This document shows positions 46,108 to 56,033 of a stretch of 64,000 bases of DNA, piece by piece. The stretch's first letter is position 1, and every line of letters starts with the position of its first letter. The stretch covers positions 124,001-188,000 of the forward strand of contig CAKZQC010000013.1 of NCBI GenBank assembly GCA_937139495.1, in the 5' to 3' direction. Made by a program: the position numbers and the translations under genes. This stretch comes from an uncultured Saprospiraceae bacterium (GTDB lineage: Bacteria > Bacteroidota > Bacteroidia > Chitinophagales > Saprospiraceae). The notes below the pieces were generated by a model that worked only from the letters and a program-made list of their open reading frames with translations, was not told where the DNA came from and made no database searches.

Positions 46108-47052
46108 ATGGAACAATTTATAGCGTATTTTGAAAACCCTACTGTACAAAGAATAGCTATCGTTATTGTTGGTATATTTGCAATCTTGTTGATTGCGAGC
46201 CTTCTCAAAAGGGTTGTACCTAAGTACATAAAAGAAACGAACAATAGGTATAGAATATACAAGTTTGTTAGTTATTCGACTTATTTGGTTATTGCCTTAT
46301 TTATAATGGTGGTTTATAGTAGCCAATTGGCTGGACTCAGTGTGTTTTTGGGGGTAGCGGGAGCAGGTATTGCTTTTGCGTTGCAAGAAGTCATCGCCAG
46401 TATTGCGGGCTTTTTTGCTATCAATTTTTCCAATTTTTACAAACTCGGTGATCGAGTAATGTTGGGAGGTATCAAGGGCGATGTCGTAGATATTGGTATT
46501 TTGCGGACTTCCTTGATGCAAATTGGAGATTGGGTCAACGGCGACTTGTACAACGGCAAAATCGTGCGAGTGGCGAATAGTTTTGTATTCAAAGAACCTG
46601 TTTATAATTATTCGGGCGATTTTCCATTTCTGTGGGACGAAGTGACCATTCCTGTCAAGTTGGACAGTGATTTTGAATATGCTCGAAAATTATTCTTGGA
46701 TATACTCAATGAAGTGCAAGGCGATTACGTAGATGCCGCTCAACAGGATTGGCGAAAAATGCGTACCAAAATGATGCTCGAAAATGCTCAAGTATCACCG
46801 ATGGTGACCATGTCATTTGACGAAAATTGGATTATCTTTACACTGCGGTTTGTAGTGGATTACAAAAAGCGTAGAAGCACCAAAGATCTTATTTTTACAA
46901 AAGCCTTGCAAGCGATTCGCAATTCCAATAAAAAAGTAATTATTGCTTCGGCAGCTATGGAAATCATCAACATCATGGCTGATGATGACGAAAACGACAA
47001 TGGCTTAGAAGATGAGATTGCAAAGCACACCGATGCTAAAATTGATTTATAA
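46108..47052 (+). CDS. Mechanosensitive ion channel, MscS family (short form)
   Basis: This 314-residue protein has three transmembrane segments and the MscS pore sequence VAGAGIAFALQEVIASIAGF (about 79-98). The beta domain has GDRVMLGGIKGDVVDIGIL followed by a C-terminal vestibule domain. No signal peptide is present. It is the second of two adjacent MscS-type channels, probably co-transcribed, and the two differ in size and sequence, so this is not a recent duplication. Confidence 0.92.
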   Translation: MEQFIAYFENPTVQRIAIVIVGIFAILLIASLLKRVVPKYIKETNNRYRIYKFVSYSTYLVIALFIMVVYSSQLAGLSVFLGVAGAGIAFALQEVIASIAGFFAINFSNFYKLGDRVMLGGIKGDVVDIGILRTSLMQIGDWVNGDLYNGKIVRVANSFVFKEPVYNYSGDFPFLWDEVTIPVKLDSDFEYARKLFLDILNEVQGDYVDAAQQDWRKMRTKMMLENAQVSPMVTMSFDENWIIFTLRFVVDYKKRRSTKDLIFTKALQAIRNSNKKVIIASAAMEIINIMADDDENDNGLEDEIAKHTDAKIDL

Positions 47053-47133
47053 AACAAATCTTTTTGATTATCTTGCAGTCGCAACTAAAGAACAAAAATT
47101 AATACAGAACACACCTATTACATACAATATATT

Positions 47134-48024
47134 ATGAACACATCTAAAAAAGCTTTCCTTTTTCCAGGGCAAGGAGCTCAGTTTGAAGGCATGAGCAAAC
47201 AATTATTGACAGACTTTGCTGGAGCCAAAGCCTATTTTGAGCAAGCTAACGAAATTTTAGGCTTTGATATTGGCAAAATTATGCAAGAAGGCAGTGCCGA
47301 AGACTTGCGTCAAACAAAAATTACACAACCTGCTATTTTTCTACATTCTGTAATTTCTGCCAAAGTAAAAATGCCAGCTGACCTTATTCCTGCTGCTGTA
47401 GCAGGACATTCTTTGGGCGAATTTTCGGCATTGGTAGCGAGCAAAGCACTTTCGTTTGAAGATGGTCTTCGATTGGTCAACACCAGAGCGATGGCAATGC
47501 AAGAGGCTTGCGAAAATCAACCAGGGACAATGGCTGCTATCATGACTTCGGATGTAGCAATGGTCGAGCAAGTATGTGCAGCAATAGACGAAATAGTCGT
47601 TCCTGCCAACTACAACACTGCTAGCCAATTGGTGATTTCGGGAACAGAAGCAGGTGTAAAAGCTGCTTGCGAAGCACTGAGTGCCAGAGGAGCTAAAGCT
47701 ATTCCATTGGCAGTAGGAGGTGCATTCCATTCGCCTATTATGGACAGTGCCAAACAGGCACTGGAGCATGCTATTAGTCAAGTCGAGTTTCATCGTCCAA
47801 TTTGCCCGATTTATCAAAACGTGACGGCTAAGCCAACACTAGATGTGGTAGAAATTAGAGCCAACTTAATCAATCAATTGACTGGACCTGTCAAGTGGTC
47901 GCAGACCATACAAAATATGATTGCTAACGACATCAAAGAGTTTGTAGAAGTCGGTGGAAGAGGTCGTATTTTGTTGGGTATGATTCGCAAAATAGACCGT
48001 AGTGTTGGCATGGAAATGCTGTAA
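47134..48024 (+). CDS. fabD: Malonyl-CoA:ACP transacylase
   Basis: This 296-residue enzyme loads malonate onto acyl carrier protein for fatty acid synthesis. FPGQGAQ lies at 10-16, the nucleophile S93 in GHSLGE and the catalytic H199 in GAFHSPIM. Sequence and length are typical. Other fab genes are not adjacent. A hairpin terminator follows. Confidence 0.96.
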   Translation: MNTSKKAFLFPGQGAQFEGMSKQLLTDFAGAKAYFEQANEILGFDIGKIMQEGSAEDLRQTKITQPAIFLHSVISAKVKMPADLIPAAVAGHSLGEFSALVASKALSFEDGLRLVNTRAMAMQEACENQPGTMAAIMTSDVAMVEQVCAAIDEIVVPANYNTASQLVISGTEAGVKAACEALSARGAKAIPLAVGGAFHSPIMDSAKQALEHAISQVEFHRPICPIYQNVTAKPTLDVVEIRANLINQLTGPVKWSQTIQNMIANDIKEFVEVGGRGRILLGMIRKIDRSVGMEML

Positions 48025-48055
48025 GAGGAGCTTATACACTCAGAATTTATATAGG

Positions 48056-48089
48056 AATAGGGGAATTGTAATCGTACAATTTCCCTATT
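48056..48089 (+). terminator. Hairpin after fabD
   Basis: Positions 48056-48070 pair with 48075-48089 across an ATCG loop, 15 bp with one G-U pair. No long T run follows. Confidence 0.6.
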
Positions 48090-48199
48090 GTTATAAGATA
48101 GCCTTTTGTCTAGTCAAGACTACGCCCTTCTTCAAATTCTATCAGAATAACTAAGAAATAATTAGAACAAATACACCTGTTTTAGCATTTTAACTAATA

Positions 48200-48359
48200 A
48201 AGTTGTTTAAGAAATCAGTTTGTGGGAGAATGAGTAAAATTTTTGTTTCAATCGAGTTAAAAATTTGATTAATAGCATTAGCTATTTAGCCAATTTTTAA
48301 AGAAGAGTGGGAGAAAAAGATATTTCATTTTCACTTGAAGTAACTTTTTAAACAACTTC
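48200..48359. repeat. Possible 160-bp inverted-repeat element
   Basis: AAGTTGTTTAA at 48200-48210 is mirrored exactly by TTAAACAACTT at 48349-48359. Inside, GTGGGAGAA occurs twice and an AT-rich hairpin links TTAAAAATT with AATTTTTAA. It lies in the 488-bp gap between fabD and the AsmA-like gene, which shows no gene. It could be a small element or chance AT-rich symmetry. Confidence 0.35.
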
Positions 48360-48451
48360 AATAAGTGCAACAATTGTATTGAACTATCGTTCAACAAGGC
48401 ATTCAACAAAGAAAATTTGCAAGAAAAAGCTTATTTTGATGGGCGTATCAA

Positions 48452-48467
48452 TTAGACACACTCTTAA
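48452..48467 (-). repeat. Solo end of the dispersed repeat family
   Basis: TTAGACACACTCTTAA resembles the right end of repeat copy 2. It lies 46 bp before the AsmA-like start codon, without an element body. Confidence 0.4.
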
Positions 48468-48512
48468 TACAGCAAGTTTTTAGTACACAAATCAAAAAAA
48501 TAAACTATAAAA

Positions 48513-51500
48513 ATGGCTATTAAAGTTGGAAAAATATTCAAACGGGTATTCATTACTCTTGGCGTTATATTGGTGCTATTTGTAGCAGCAGCATTTGCCA
48601 TTCCTTATTTTTATAAGGATAGATTGCTAGATGAAGCCAAGAAATTTGCGAACACGCAAGTCAATGCTACGGTCGATTTTGACAATGACCAAGTAGAAAT
48701 TTCGCTACTCTGGACATTCCCGAATTTCAAATTCAGTATTGGTGATTTTTCGGTGACGGGAAAGGACGAATTTGAAGGCAAGAAATTGGCAAACATCGGC
48801 AATTTTAATTTTGAATTGAACTTGATGGACGTTATCAATGGCGACTATATTGTGAAAGCAATCGAACTCAACGAAGCGGATTTGTATGTCAAGGTGCTGC
48901 GCAATGGCAAAGCAAACTATGATATTATGATTCCGAGCGAAGAGCAAGCCGATACAAGCAGCTCAGATTTGGCGTTTAGTATCAATGAGTACGCTATCAA
49001 CAAAACCAATGTGATTTATGATGACGAAACGATGGAAGTCTATCTGGACATCAACGATCTTAATCACAGTGGAAAAGGAGATTTTACGACTACTCAATTT
49101 GATTTGGAAACTCGTACAGATATAGCAGCCGTAACCTTCGCTATGGGCGGTATCAACTATCTAACCAAAGCTAAAATAGGAGCGACGCTCAATGCTAGAA
49201 TCAATACGGCGGAAGGTACTTACGAACTGCTCGACAATTCGCTGCAAGTAAATGCACTAGAACTCAAAGCAGATGGAAAAGCAACGATGAAAGAAGGCAG
49301 TGATGATATTGGATTAGATTTCAAATTTTCTGCTCCCAACACTTCTTTTGCAAGTGTATTGTCGTTGGTACCAGCCGCTTACAACAGCACTTTTAAAGAT
49401 ATTACCACCAAAGGAACGTTTAACTTTGATGGCTACGCCAAAGGAAATTATAACAGCAAGAAAGAAACATTGCCACAATTTGCGGTCAATTTAGATGTCA
49501 AAGATGCGTCGTTTAAGTATGCTGAACTGCCATTGGGTGTGGACGATATTCGAGTAGATCTCAAAGTAAAAAGCACGACTTCCAACCTAGATAATATACT
49601 AGTAGATATTAATGATTTTCACTTCGCAATTGGTGACAATCCATTTGATGTCAAACTGAAATTGCGTACGCCTATCAGTGATCCAGATATTGATGCTAAA
49701 GTAGATGGAATCATCAATTTGGGGCAACTTGCCAAGGCATTTCCAATGGAAGGTGTCAGCGAACTTTCGGGTATTGTCAAGGCAAATTTGGAAGCAAAAA
49801 CTCGTATTTCATACATTGACAATAGTGAATACGAAAAAGTGAAACTGAAAGGAATGCTAGGCATCTCTTACGCCAAATATGTATCGACCGATTTGCCTGT
49901 GGTGGATATTAAGAACATAGCGGTTAACTTTACGTCCAATGAAGTAGATTTGCAAGATGTAGATGTCAAGATTGGCAAAAGCGACATCAAAGCCTCTGGT
50001 AAATTGGATAATATATTGACGTATTTCTCCAGAGAGAAAATCATGACAGGAGCAATCAAGGTAAAATCTAAATTGCTGGATCTTAACGAAATTATGAATG
50101 CTGGAGGTGGTAGTGAAACGGCAACAGAAGAAGTGGTAGAAGATGAAAATCTAGCCACCAAAATGTCCGACACGACGACAGTAGCAGCGAGCGAAAAAAT
50201 ATTCGACCAATACGATTTTGTCATGGCAGCTGAATTTGATGAAATCAAATACGATGTCTATGACATCAAAAACTTGAAAACTTCAGGACACTTTTCGCCT
50301 ACTAGAGCAGACCTCAAAAACTTTGAAGTTCTGATTGGCAAAGTAGATTTGAAAGCAAATGGTACGCTCGAAAATATATACGGCTATTTGTTTGATGAGG
50401 AAATTATCAAGGGCGTGCTGAATGTACAGTCAAACTACATGAACCTGAATCAGTTTATGAACGAATCGGGTGCCGCTACAGAACCTGAAGCTGCTGAAAA
50501 TGAGCCAGAAGATATGGCAGAAGTAGAAAGTGATTTGGAGCCAATACAAATACCTGCCAATATTGATTTTACGCTCAAAGCAGCTGCCAAAGAACTGTTG
50601 TACGATACGTACAAGTTCAAAAATGTATTGGCAGAGGTGCATGTGTATGACCAAATATTGGACATTAGTTCTTTTACTGCTGATGGTTTTGGTGGCAAAA
50701 TGGCATTGAACGGAAGTTATAATACGCAGAATGCAGCAGAACCTACTTTTGATTTGGGTTACAATGTAGAACAACTAAATATACAGGAAATTGCTAAACA
50801 GGTAGGTCTTGCCAAGCGATTTGTGCCGATGTTGGAAGCCGTATATGGCAAGTTCAATTCTGATTTTAAAATCAAAGGAGTGCTAGACAAAAATATGTAT
50901 CCTAAAGTCAGTTCGCTGACAGCCGATGGATTCTTTAAGACATTTGATGCACTCGTCAAAGGAAGTCCTGCACTCAACACCTTGAGCAATAAACTAAAAA
51001 TGCCAGATTTGAGCAAGGTGAATCTTTCTAATACGACCAACTTTTTCAAAATAAAAGATGGTCAGTTGGTGATAGACCCCGCTACGCACCAAATAGCAGG
51101 CATGGACGTGATATTTGGAGGAAAACACGGACTGAATAATATTATGAATTATGACCTAAAAATGCGTGTACCTAGAGCGATGCTCAACAAAAATGCAATT
51201 GGTCAAGCCGCAAATAATGCGGCTAATACAGGTCTATCTGCCTTGGCAGGACAGGCTTCTAAGCTAGGTATCAAAGTAGAAAATTCGGAGTTCTTGAATA
51301 TTGGGGTAGATATTGGCGGAACGCCCCAAAAACCAACCTTTGGTGTCAATCTATTGGGGGCAGAAGGCAAAGCAGGCGAAAGTTTGGGGACGCAAGTCAC
51401 CAATAAAGTCAAAGAAGAAGCCGACAAACTTAAAGCGGAGGCAGAAGCCAAATTGAATGCTGAAAAGGACCGCATCAAAGCGGAGGCACAAGCTAAGATT

Positions 51501-51740
51501 GATGCAGAAAAAGCACGTATCAAAGCCGAAGCGGATCGTATCAAGGCGGAAGCGGAAGAAAAAGCTAAAAAATTGGCTCAACAAGCTGCTAGCGATCCTA
51601 AAGGTGCCTTGGATAGTCTCAAGGGAGCATTGGACGACATCAAAACAGGTGGTTTGCCGAATGTGCCTAACCCATTTGGGGGCGAAAAAGACGATGAAGA
51701 GGACAAAAAGCCTTTTGGAATAAAAAATCCATTTAAATAA
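48513..51740 (+). CDS. AsmA-family protein
   Basis: This 1075-residue protein has an N-terminal membrane anchor at about 10-33 (VFITLGVILVLFVAAAFAIP, cut at the helix end) and a long beta-rich periplasmic part of the AsmA type, with repeated strands such as ASGKLDNIL, ANGTLENIY and NGSYNT. The C-terminal AsmA_2-like region reaches about 970. The last 100 residues hold a charged coiled coil of AEAxAKxxAEKxRIK repeats and an acidic-proline tail. AsmA-like proteins bridge inner and outer membranes and are linked to phospholipid transport. The coiled-coil tail is not usual for the family. Confidence 0.85.
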   Translation: MAIKVGKIFKRVFITLGVILVLFVAAAFAIPYFYKDRLLDEAKKFANTQVNATVDFDNDQVEISLLWTFPNFKFSIGDFSVTGKDEFEGKKLANIGNFNFELNLMDVINGDYIVKAIELNEADLYVKVLRNGKANYDIMIPSEEQADTSSSDLAFSINEYAINKTNVIYDDETMEVYLDINDLNHSGKGDFTTTQFDLETRTDIAAVTFAMGGINYLTKAKIGATLNARINTAEGTYELLDNSLQVNALELKADGKATMKEGSDDIGLDFKFSAPNTSFASVLSLVPAAYNSTFKDITTKGTFNFDGYAKGNYNSKKETLPQFAVNLDVKDASFKYAELPLGVDDIRVDLKVKSTTSNLDNILVDINDFHFAIGDNPFDVKLKLRTPISDPDIDAKVDGIINLGQLAKAFPMEGVSELSGIVKANLEAKTRISYIDNSEYEKVKLKGMLGISYAKYVSTDLPVVDIKNIAVNFTSNEVDLQDVDVKIGKSDIKASGKLDNILTYFSREKIMTGAIKVKSKLLDLNEIMNAGGGSETATEEVVEDENLATKMSDTTTVAASEKIFDQYDFVMAAEFDEIKYDVYDIKNLKTSGHFSPTRADLKNFEVLIGKVDLKANGTLENIYGYLFDEEIIKGVLNVQSNYMNLNQFMNESGAATEPEAAENEPEDMAEVESDLEPIQIPANIDFTLKAAAKELLYDTYKFKNVLAEVHVYDQILDISSFTADGFGGKMALNGSYNTQNAAEPTFDLGYNVEQLNIQEIAKQVGLAKRFVPMLEAVYGKFNSDFKIKGVLDKNMYPKVSSLTADGFFKTFDALVKGSPALNTLSNKLKMPDLSKVNLSNTTNFFKIKDGQLVIDPATHQIAGMDVIFGGKHGLNNIMNYDLKMRVPRAMLNKNAIGQAANNAANTGLSALAGQASKLGIKVENSEFLNIGVDIGGTPQKPTFGVNLLGAEGKAGESLGTQVTNKVKEEADKLKAEAEAKLNAEKDRIKAEAQAKIDAEKARIKAEADRIKAEAEEKAKKLAQQAASDPKGALDSLKGALDDIKTGGLPNVPNPFGGEKDDEEDKKPFGIKNPFK

Positions 51741-51915
51741 AAATAATTTGTACCTTTGAGGTAATTCCTCTAAGCCAAGATTGTATTGAATCTACATGAT
51801 AAAACTAAAGTAGCTTAGTCGTACGACTAGGCTATTTTAGTTTTATAACTAAGCATATTTTACTAATCAAATAAACAAAAAGAGCGTGTTTCTTTTTGAT
51901 AACTTAAACCAACAA

Positions 51916-53781
51916 ATGAAATTAATTAACACCTTTTTGCTACTATTAATGGTAGCATCTGTGCTGACGGCTCAGTCCAATGCAGTATTAGAAACCATCC
52001 CCCAAAAAGACCTCATTGCTATTGGCTCAATGACGCCACATAGCACGTTCCAGAAGCTAGACAAAGAACGTCGCGAAGAATATAATGTGGCAAGCAGCAT
52101 GGCAAGTCTTGTCTTGATGATGACACAAAGCGACATAACGGAAGCCAAAACCAATAGTATGGTGGCTAAGTTTGAAAACCCTGAAGCAACAGGGTTGCAA
52201 GTAAAAGAAAACGTCTTTTTTTGGATCAAAAAAGCAGTAGATCCAGATGCTAGCCCTTATAGTGAGTTGCCTCCAATGTACTACCAACTGGTGATACCTG
52301 TTTTGGATTGGAGCAAATTAGATTTGTTCATGCAGGAGTTATTTGCAGACAAAGCTGGCGAATTTTTGCAGATTGGCAATGCCAAAAATGTAATGCACAA
52401 CGGTATTTTGATTAACTGGAACAAGAAAAGATTGGTGATTTGTCAGTCTTCGGCTACTTCTTCTTTTTATGAAGAAGATGAGGTGTTTGAGGCTCGTAGA
52501 GAAGCAATCCTAAAGAAGCAAGCCAATGCTTTGGGCAACGAATACACCAAAGCAGAATCGGTTATGAGTGATCCTCAGTTTGTAGAACATCTACAGAAAA
52601 AAGCAGACATATCTGTGTGGGTGAACTACGATGCACTAATGGATGAAGCAGTATTCAATGAAGTGCCTAGAGAAGGACGTGCAACAGTCGAAGCTTTGGT
52701 CAAAAAATTCAGTGGGTATAAATTGGGTGGACACATACGAGTAGAGCAGGACGAAATTGTAATTGACTACGAAAGCTATTACAGTGAAACCACCGCCAAA
52801 ATTATGCGTAGTGCCAACTCTAAAACAGGGAACAAGAAACTACTCAAATATGTAGATTCAGAAAACCTAATCGGTATGTACTCAATGTCTTTTGATGTGG
52901 AGAATTATACCACTACTTTCAATGAAGAAATATACAGTGTACTTAACACGACAAAAGAAGGCAAATTGGTCGTAGATATGATCAATATCATAGACATATT
53001 TGTTGATGAAGAAGAGATTTATTCGTTGTGGAATGGTGATATGATTGTAGCTGTAACAGGAGTTGATATTATCGAAAAAGAATACAAACGCTCTAGTTAT
53101 GACGACGAAACAGGAGAGTACTTAGGTAGAATAAAAGATACTATGAAAACGCCAATGCCGATTGGTTTGATGGGAATTGCGTTTGATGGAGATGAAAACA
53201 TCAAGAAGTTTATCAAGTTGGGCGTAGATGCTGGAGTTATCTCTAAGCGTGCCGATGGTGTATATGCAGTCGGTGGTTCTATGGACGAACTCGGTAGAGA
53301 AATATTCATTATTATGAATAAAGGCGTATTGCTATTCACGAATGATGAAACCCTAGCCGATCAACGCAAAGGTGTAGCACGCAAGAAACGCATTCAGAAA
53401 GAAGATTGCAAAAAAGCAACAAGTAGTATGGTTTATGCTTTCCTTGATGTCAAAAAAGGTACTTCTATAGCGCAAGAATTAGAAGCAGAGTTGGGTGGTG
53501 AACTACCAAACGACCTAGATGAATGGCAAAAAATAGAGCGATTAGAATTGATCGTCAAACCAACTAAAGGAAATAGTACAGAAGCAGAATTGCATTTTAA
53601 GTTTAACGAAGAAGGTTCTTCTGCTATAGAAGGTCTAATCGAGTTGAGCCAAGGAGTCATGAGAAATATGATGATGGGCGGTCGTGGTCGTCGTGGTAGC
53701 GGTAGTAGCGAATGGGACGAGTTCGATGAACTCGAAGAACTAGATCCAGCTGAAGATACAGAAGAGATCAAACGTCTATAA
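51916..53781 (+). CDS. Secreted protein of unknown function, perhaps DUF4836-like
   Basis: This 621-residue protein starts at 51916, where MKLINTFLLLLMVASVLTAQ gives a clean signal peptide; an upstream in-frame ATG at 51886 would add ten residues before it. The body has alternating strand and helix with conserved-looking IPQKDLIAIGSM at the mature N-terminus, which resembles the DUF4836 family of Bacteroidota, but I cannot confirm that. The C-terminus is low complexity: MMMGGRGRRGSGSS, then an acidic EFDELEELDP tail. It lies 175 bp after the AsmA-like gene and has its own terminator. Confidence 0.7.
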   Translation: MKLINTFLLLLMVASVLTAQSNAVLETIPQKDLIAIGSMTPHSTFQKLDKERREEYNVASSMASLVLMMTQSDITEAKTNSMVAKFENPEATGLQVKENVFFWIKKAVDPDASPYSELPPMYYQLVIPVLDWSKLDLFMQELFADKAGEFLQIGNAKNVMHNGILINWNKKRLVICQSSATSSFYEEDEVFEARREAILKKQANALGNEYTKAESVMSDPQFVEHLQKKADISVWVNYDALMDEAVFNEVPREGRATVEALVKKFSGYKLGGHIRVEQDEIVIDYESYYSETTAKIMRSANSKTGNKKLLKYVDSENLIGMYSMSFDVENYTTTFNEEIYSVLNTTKEGKLVVDMINIIDIFVDEEEIYSLWNGDMIVAVTGVDIIEKEYKRSSYDDETGEYLGRIKDTMKTPMPIGLMGIAFDGDENIKKFIKLGVDAGVISKRADGVYAVGGSMDELGREIFIIMNKGVLLFTNDETLADQRKGVARKKRIQKEDCKKATSSMVYAFLDVKKGTSIAQELEAELGGELPNDLDEWQKIERLELIVKPTKGNSTEAELHFKFNEEGSSAIEGLIELSQGVMRNMMMGGRGRRGSGSSEWDEFDELEELDPAEDTEEIKRL

Positions 53782-53810
53782 AAGAGACTAATTATAGTCG
53801 CTCTTAGCAC

Positions 53811-53849
53811 AAAGGTAGCTAGTACTTCATTGTATTAGCTACCTTTTTT
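53811..53849 (+). terminator. Rho-independent terminator
   Basis: AAAGGTAGCTA at 53811-53821 pairs with TAGCTACCTTT at 53836-53846, and a T run follows. It is 29 bp after the stop codon at 53781. Confidence 0.85.
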
Positions 53850-53882
53850 ATAAATTGCAGTGCAAACAATAATCAACTGATT

Positions 53883-53916
53883 AGAGGTTGTCACGAATCT
53901 ATTCGTAATAACCTCT
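53883..53916. repeat. Compact palindrome of the AGAGGTTATTACGAAT family
   Basis: Two 16-base arms with two mismatches enclose a CT loop. The right arm is identical to the right end of the element at 44286-44374. It ends 25 bp before the wecE start codon. Confidence 0.65.
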
Positions 53917-53941
53917 ATGACATCAAGAAAATAGTACCATT

Positions 53942-55066
53942 ATGATACCATTCAATAAGCCTTACTTGACAGGCAAAGAAGTCCATTATTTGTACCAAGC
54001 AGTCTATTCAGGTAAAATATCGGGCAATGGAATTTTTACGAAAAAGTGCCAAGCATTTTTTGAAGAAAAATATGGATTTCGCAAGACGCTTTTGACAACT
54101 TCTTGTACCGATGCTTTGGAGATGGCGGCTATTTTATTGCGGATTGAAGCAGGCGACGAGGTTATCATGCCTTCCTATACGTTTGTTTCTACGTCCAATG
54201 CGTTTGTATTGAGAGGGGCGAAGATTGTTTTTGCAGACTCCTACTCGGACAATCCTAATATTGACCCTGCTAGTATTGCCGCCTTAGTTACACCCAAAAC
54301 CAAAGCTATTGTAGTGGTTCATTATGCAGGGGTAGCCTGCAATATGGATGCCATCATGGCTATCGCCAAAGAACATAACTTGCCCGTAGTCGAAGATGCA
54401 GCACAGGCGATTGATTCTTATTACAAGGGCAGACCATTGGGCAGTATTGCCGATTTGAGTGCCTTTTCGTTTCACGAAACCAAAAATATTATTTCGGGCG
54501 AAGGGGGAATGTTGGCTATCAATAACCCTGCTTATGTAGAACGTGCCGAAATCATTTGGGAAAAAGGTACGAACAGGGCTGCTTTTTTTAGAGGCGAAGT
54601 CAATAAATATGGCTGGGTAGATGTGGGTTCTTCTTTCTTGCCCGCCGAAACCGTAGCAGCATTTTTGTTTGCTCAACTCGAAAACCTAGAAGACATTCAG
54701 CGAAAGCGCAAAGCTCTTTGGCAGCAGTATTTCAATGGACTTCATCGTTTGGCAGCCAAAGGATATTTTCAACTGCCATCAGTGCCAGATTATGCGACCA
54801 ATAATGCCCACATGTTTTATTTAGTTTGTAATAATCTAAAAGAGCGTACAAAGCTAATCAAGGAGCTAAAATCTAAGGATATACACGCCGTATTCCATTA
54901 CTTGTCGTTGCACAAAAGTGACTATTATACAGACAAGCACGATGGACGTACTTTGCCACATTGCGATAGATTTGCAGACAATTTGGTACGCTTGCCATTG
55001 TTTTATGAACTGACAGAAGAGGAAATAGACCAAATAATAGCAGCAATAGAGGCTGTTTATAGTTAA
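53942..55066 (+). CDS. wecE: dTDP-4-amino-4,6-dideoxygalactose transaminase
   Basis: This 374-residue PLP-dependent sugar aminotransferase (WecE/RffA type) transfers an amino group to dTDP-4-keto-6-deoxyglucose. The Schiff-base lysine is K181 in SFHETKN, and SCTDALEMAA, DEVIMPSYTF and VVEDAAQA are the expected family segments. The N-terminus IPFNKPYLTGKE is characteristic of the WecE branch. Its substrate would be made by RfbB at 9.3-10.4 kb. No acetyltransferase (wecD) or glycosyltransferase lies alongside, so the final sugar is unknown. Confidence 0.92.
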   Translation: MIPFNKPYLTGKEVHYLYQAVYSGKISGNGIFTKKCQAFFEEKYGFRKTLLTTSCTDALEMAAILLRIEAGDEVIMPSYTFVSTSNAFVLRGAKIVFADSYSDNPNIDPASIAALVTPKTKAIVVVHYAGVACNMDAIMAIAKEHNLPVVEDAAQAIDSYYKGRPLGSIADLSAFSFHETKNIISGEGGMLAINNPAYVERAEIIWEKGTNRAAFFRGEVNKYGWVDVGSSFLPAETVAAFLFAQLENLEDIQRKRKALWQQYFNGLHRLAAKGYFQLPSVPDYATNNAHMFYLVCNNLKERTKLIKELKSKDIHAVFHYLSLHKSDYYTDKHDGRTLPHCDRFADNLVRLPLFYELTEEEIDQIIAAIEAVYS

Positions 55067-55283
55067 ATCTAATTTTATTCGTGTGTTTTTTGTTAAAAAT
55101 AGTTTTTTCATTACGGGAAAATGTATAAGAATAGGCAGTATAAAAAAAGGAGCTAATACTTAAGGGGGAATAAAATTTCGTACTATTGCCTAATGGTGCA
55201 ATTATCCACTGATAATGTCGAGTAAGGGCTATTTTTTTTAAGGAATGGGTGTACCTATCTCTATTTAATAGAGTTAAATTCCG

Positions 55284-55315
55284 TTTGTCTTATTGTAAAG
55301 AATAGGTTATCTTTG
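55284..55315 (+). promoter_or_regulatory. Promoter of the small secreted protein gene
   Basis: TTTG at 55284-55287 and TATCTTTG at 55308-55315 have a 20-bp spacer, a full match to the Bacteroidota promoter. Transcription would start near 55322, about 60 nt before the ATG. The rest of the 316-bp gap from 55067 shows nothing I recognise. Confidence 0.7.
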
Positions 55316-55382
55316 TGTTCACACTTTTATTCCTGACCCAATATCAGTTATTGATATTATACAATATAGAAAAACACACAAG

Positions 55383-55808
55383 ATGAAAAATATACTATTA
55401 ATACTCCTAGTCAACTGTTGTTTCTTGACTGCTGCTTTGGCACAGGTAACTCGTACGGCTAGTCAGACAATTACGGCAGGTACTGCTACTACTGTCAATT
55501 TGGACTTGGGTAGCAATGATGTTGAAATCGCAGAAACAAAAGGAAGCCGAATTATAGTCGAAGCTTCTATTGGGTTGGACAAACTTGATAATGTCAATTT
55601 GTTGGAGTTTGTAATCAAAACTGGTCGATATGAGTTGGAGTCCAAACTGGACAACACAACACAAACATTGACGATTACACGCAAGAAAAACTTGAATATA
55701 TTGATGGTAAAAGGGCAGGAATGTAAAGAGAATGTAAAGTACAAAATCTTAATTCCTTCTTCTGTCAAATTTGTCCATCAAGGAGGTTCTACGGCTAGTA
55801 TCAATTAG
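55383..55808 (+). CDS. Small secreted protein of unknown function
   Basis: This 141-residue protein has a signal peptide (ILLILLVNCCFLTAALAQ) and a beta-rich mature part with strands such as DVEIAETKGSRIIVEASIG, a pattern seen in adhesin-like DUF4097 domains, though the match is weak. It has its own full promoter and terminator. The tripartite exporter genes follow 225 bp downstream, but the signal peptide argues against it being a type I substrate. Confidence 0.65.
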   Translation: MKNILLILLVNCCFLTAALAQVTRTASQTITAGTATTVNLDLGSNDVEIAETKGSRIIVEASIGLDKLDNVNLLEFVIKTGRYELESKLDNTTQTLTITRKKNLNILMVKGQECKENVKYKILIPSSVKFVHQGGSTASIN

Positions 55809-55840
55809 TCTATAATAAAATAACGTCCGTTGATTCGGAT

Positions 55841-55882
55841 AAAAAAAGTCATTTTAAACTTCAAGTTTGGAATGACTTTTTT
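55841..55882 (+). terminator. Strong rho-independent terminator
   Basis: Positions 55842-55861 pair with 55863-55882 in a near-continuous 20-bp hairpin with two T-G wobbles, closing on one base, and the stem ends in a T run. It separates the small secreted protein gene from the export operon. Confidence 0.85.
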
Positions 55883-56033
55883 GTTTATGTAGCAACTTTT
55901 TTGTAAATAGATTGTAATGTTGTTGCTGAAGTATTCTTTTTCGTAAAAAGAAAGGAGGACAGATCGAAACTGTTCGAATCTTGTTGTATTTTTCCAGCAA
56001 GTTAACTATACACAATTTCTACAAAAATAGAAG

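Noticed and set aside
55960..55985. A GTTCGAATC string resembling a tRNA T-arm
   Set aside because: No acceptor, D-arm or anticodon stem can be formed around it.
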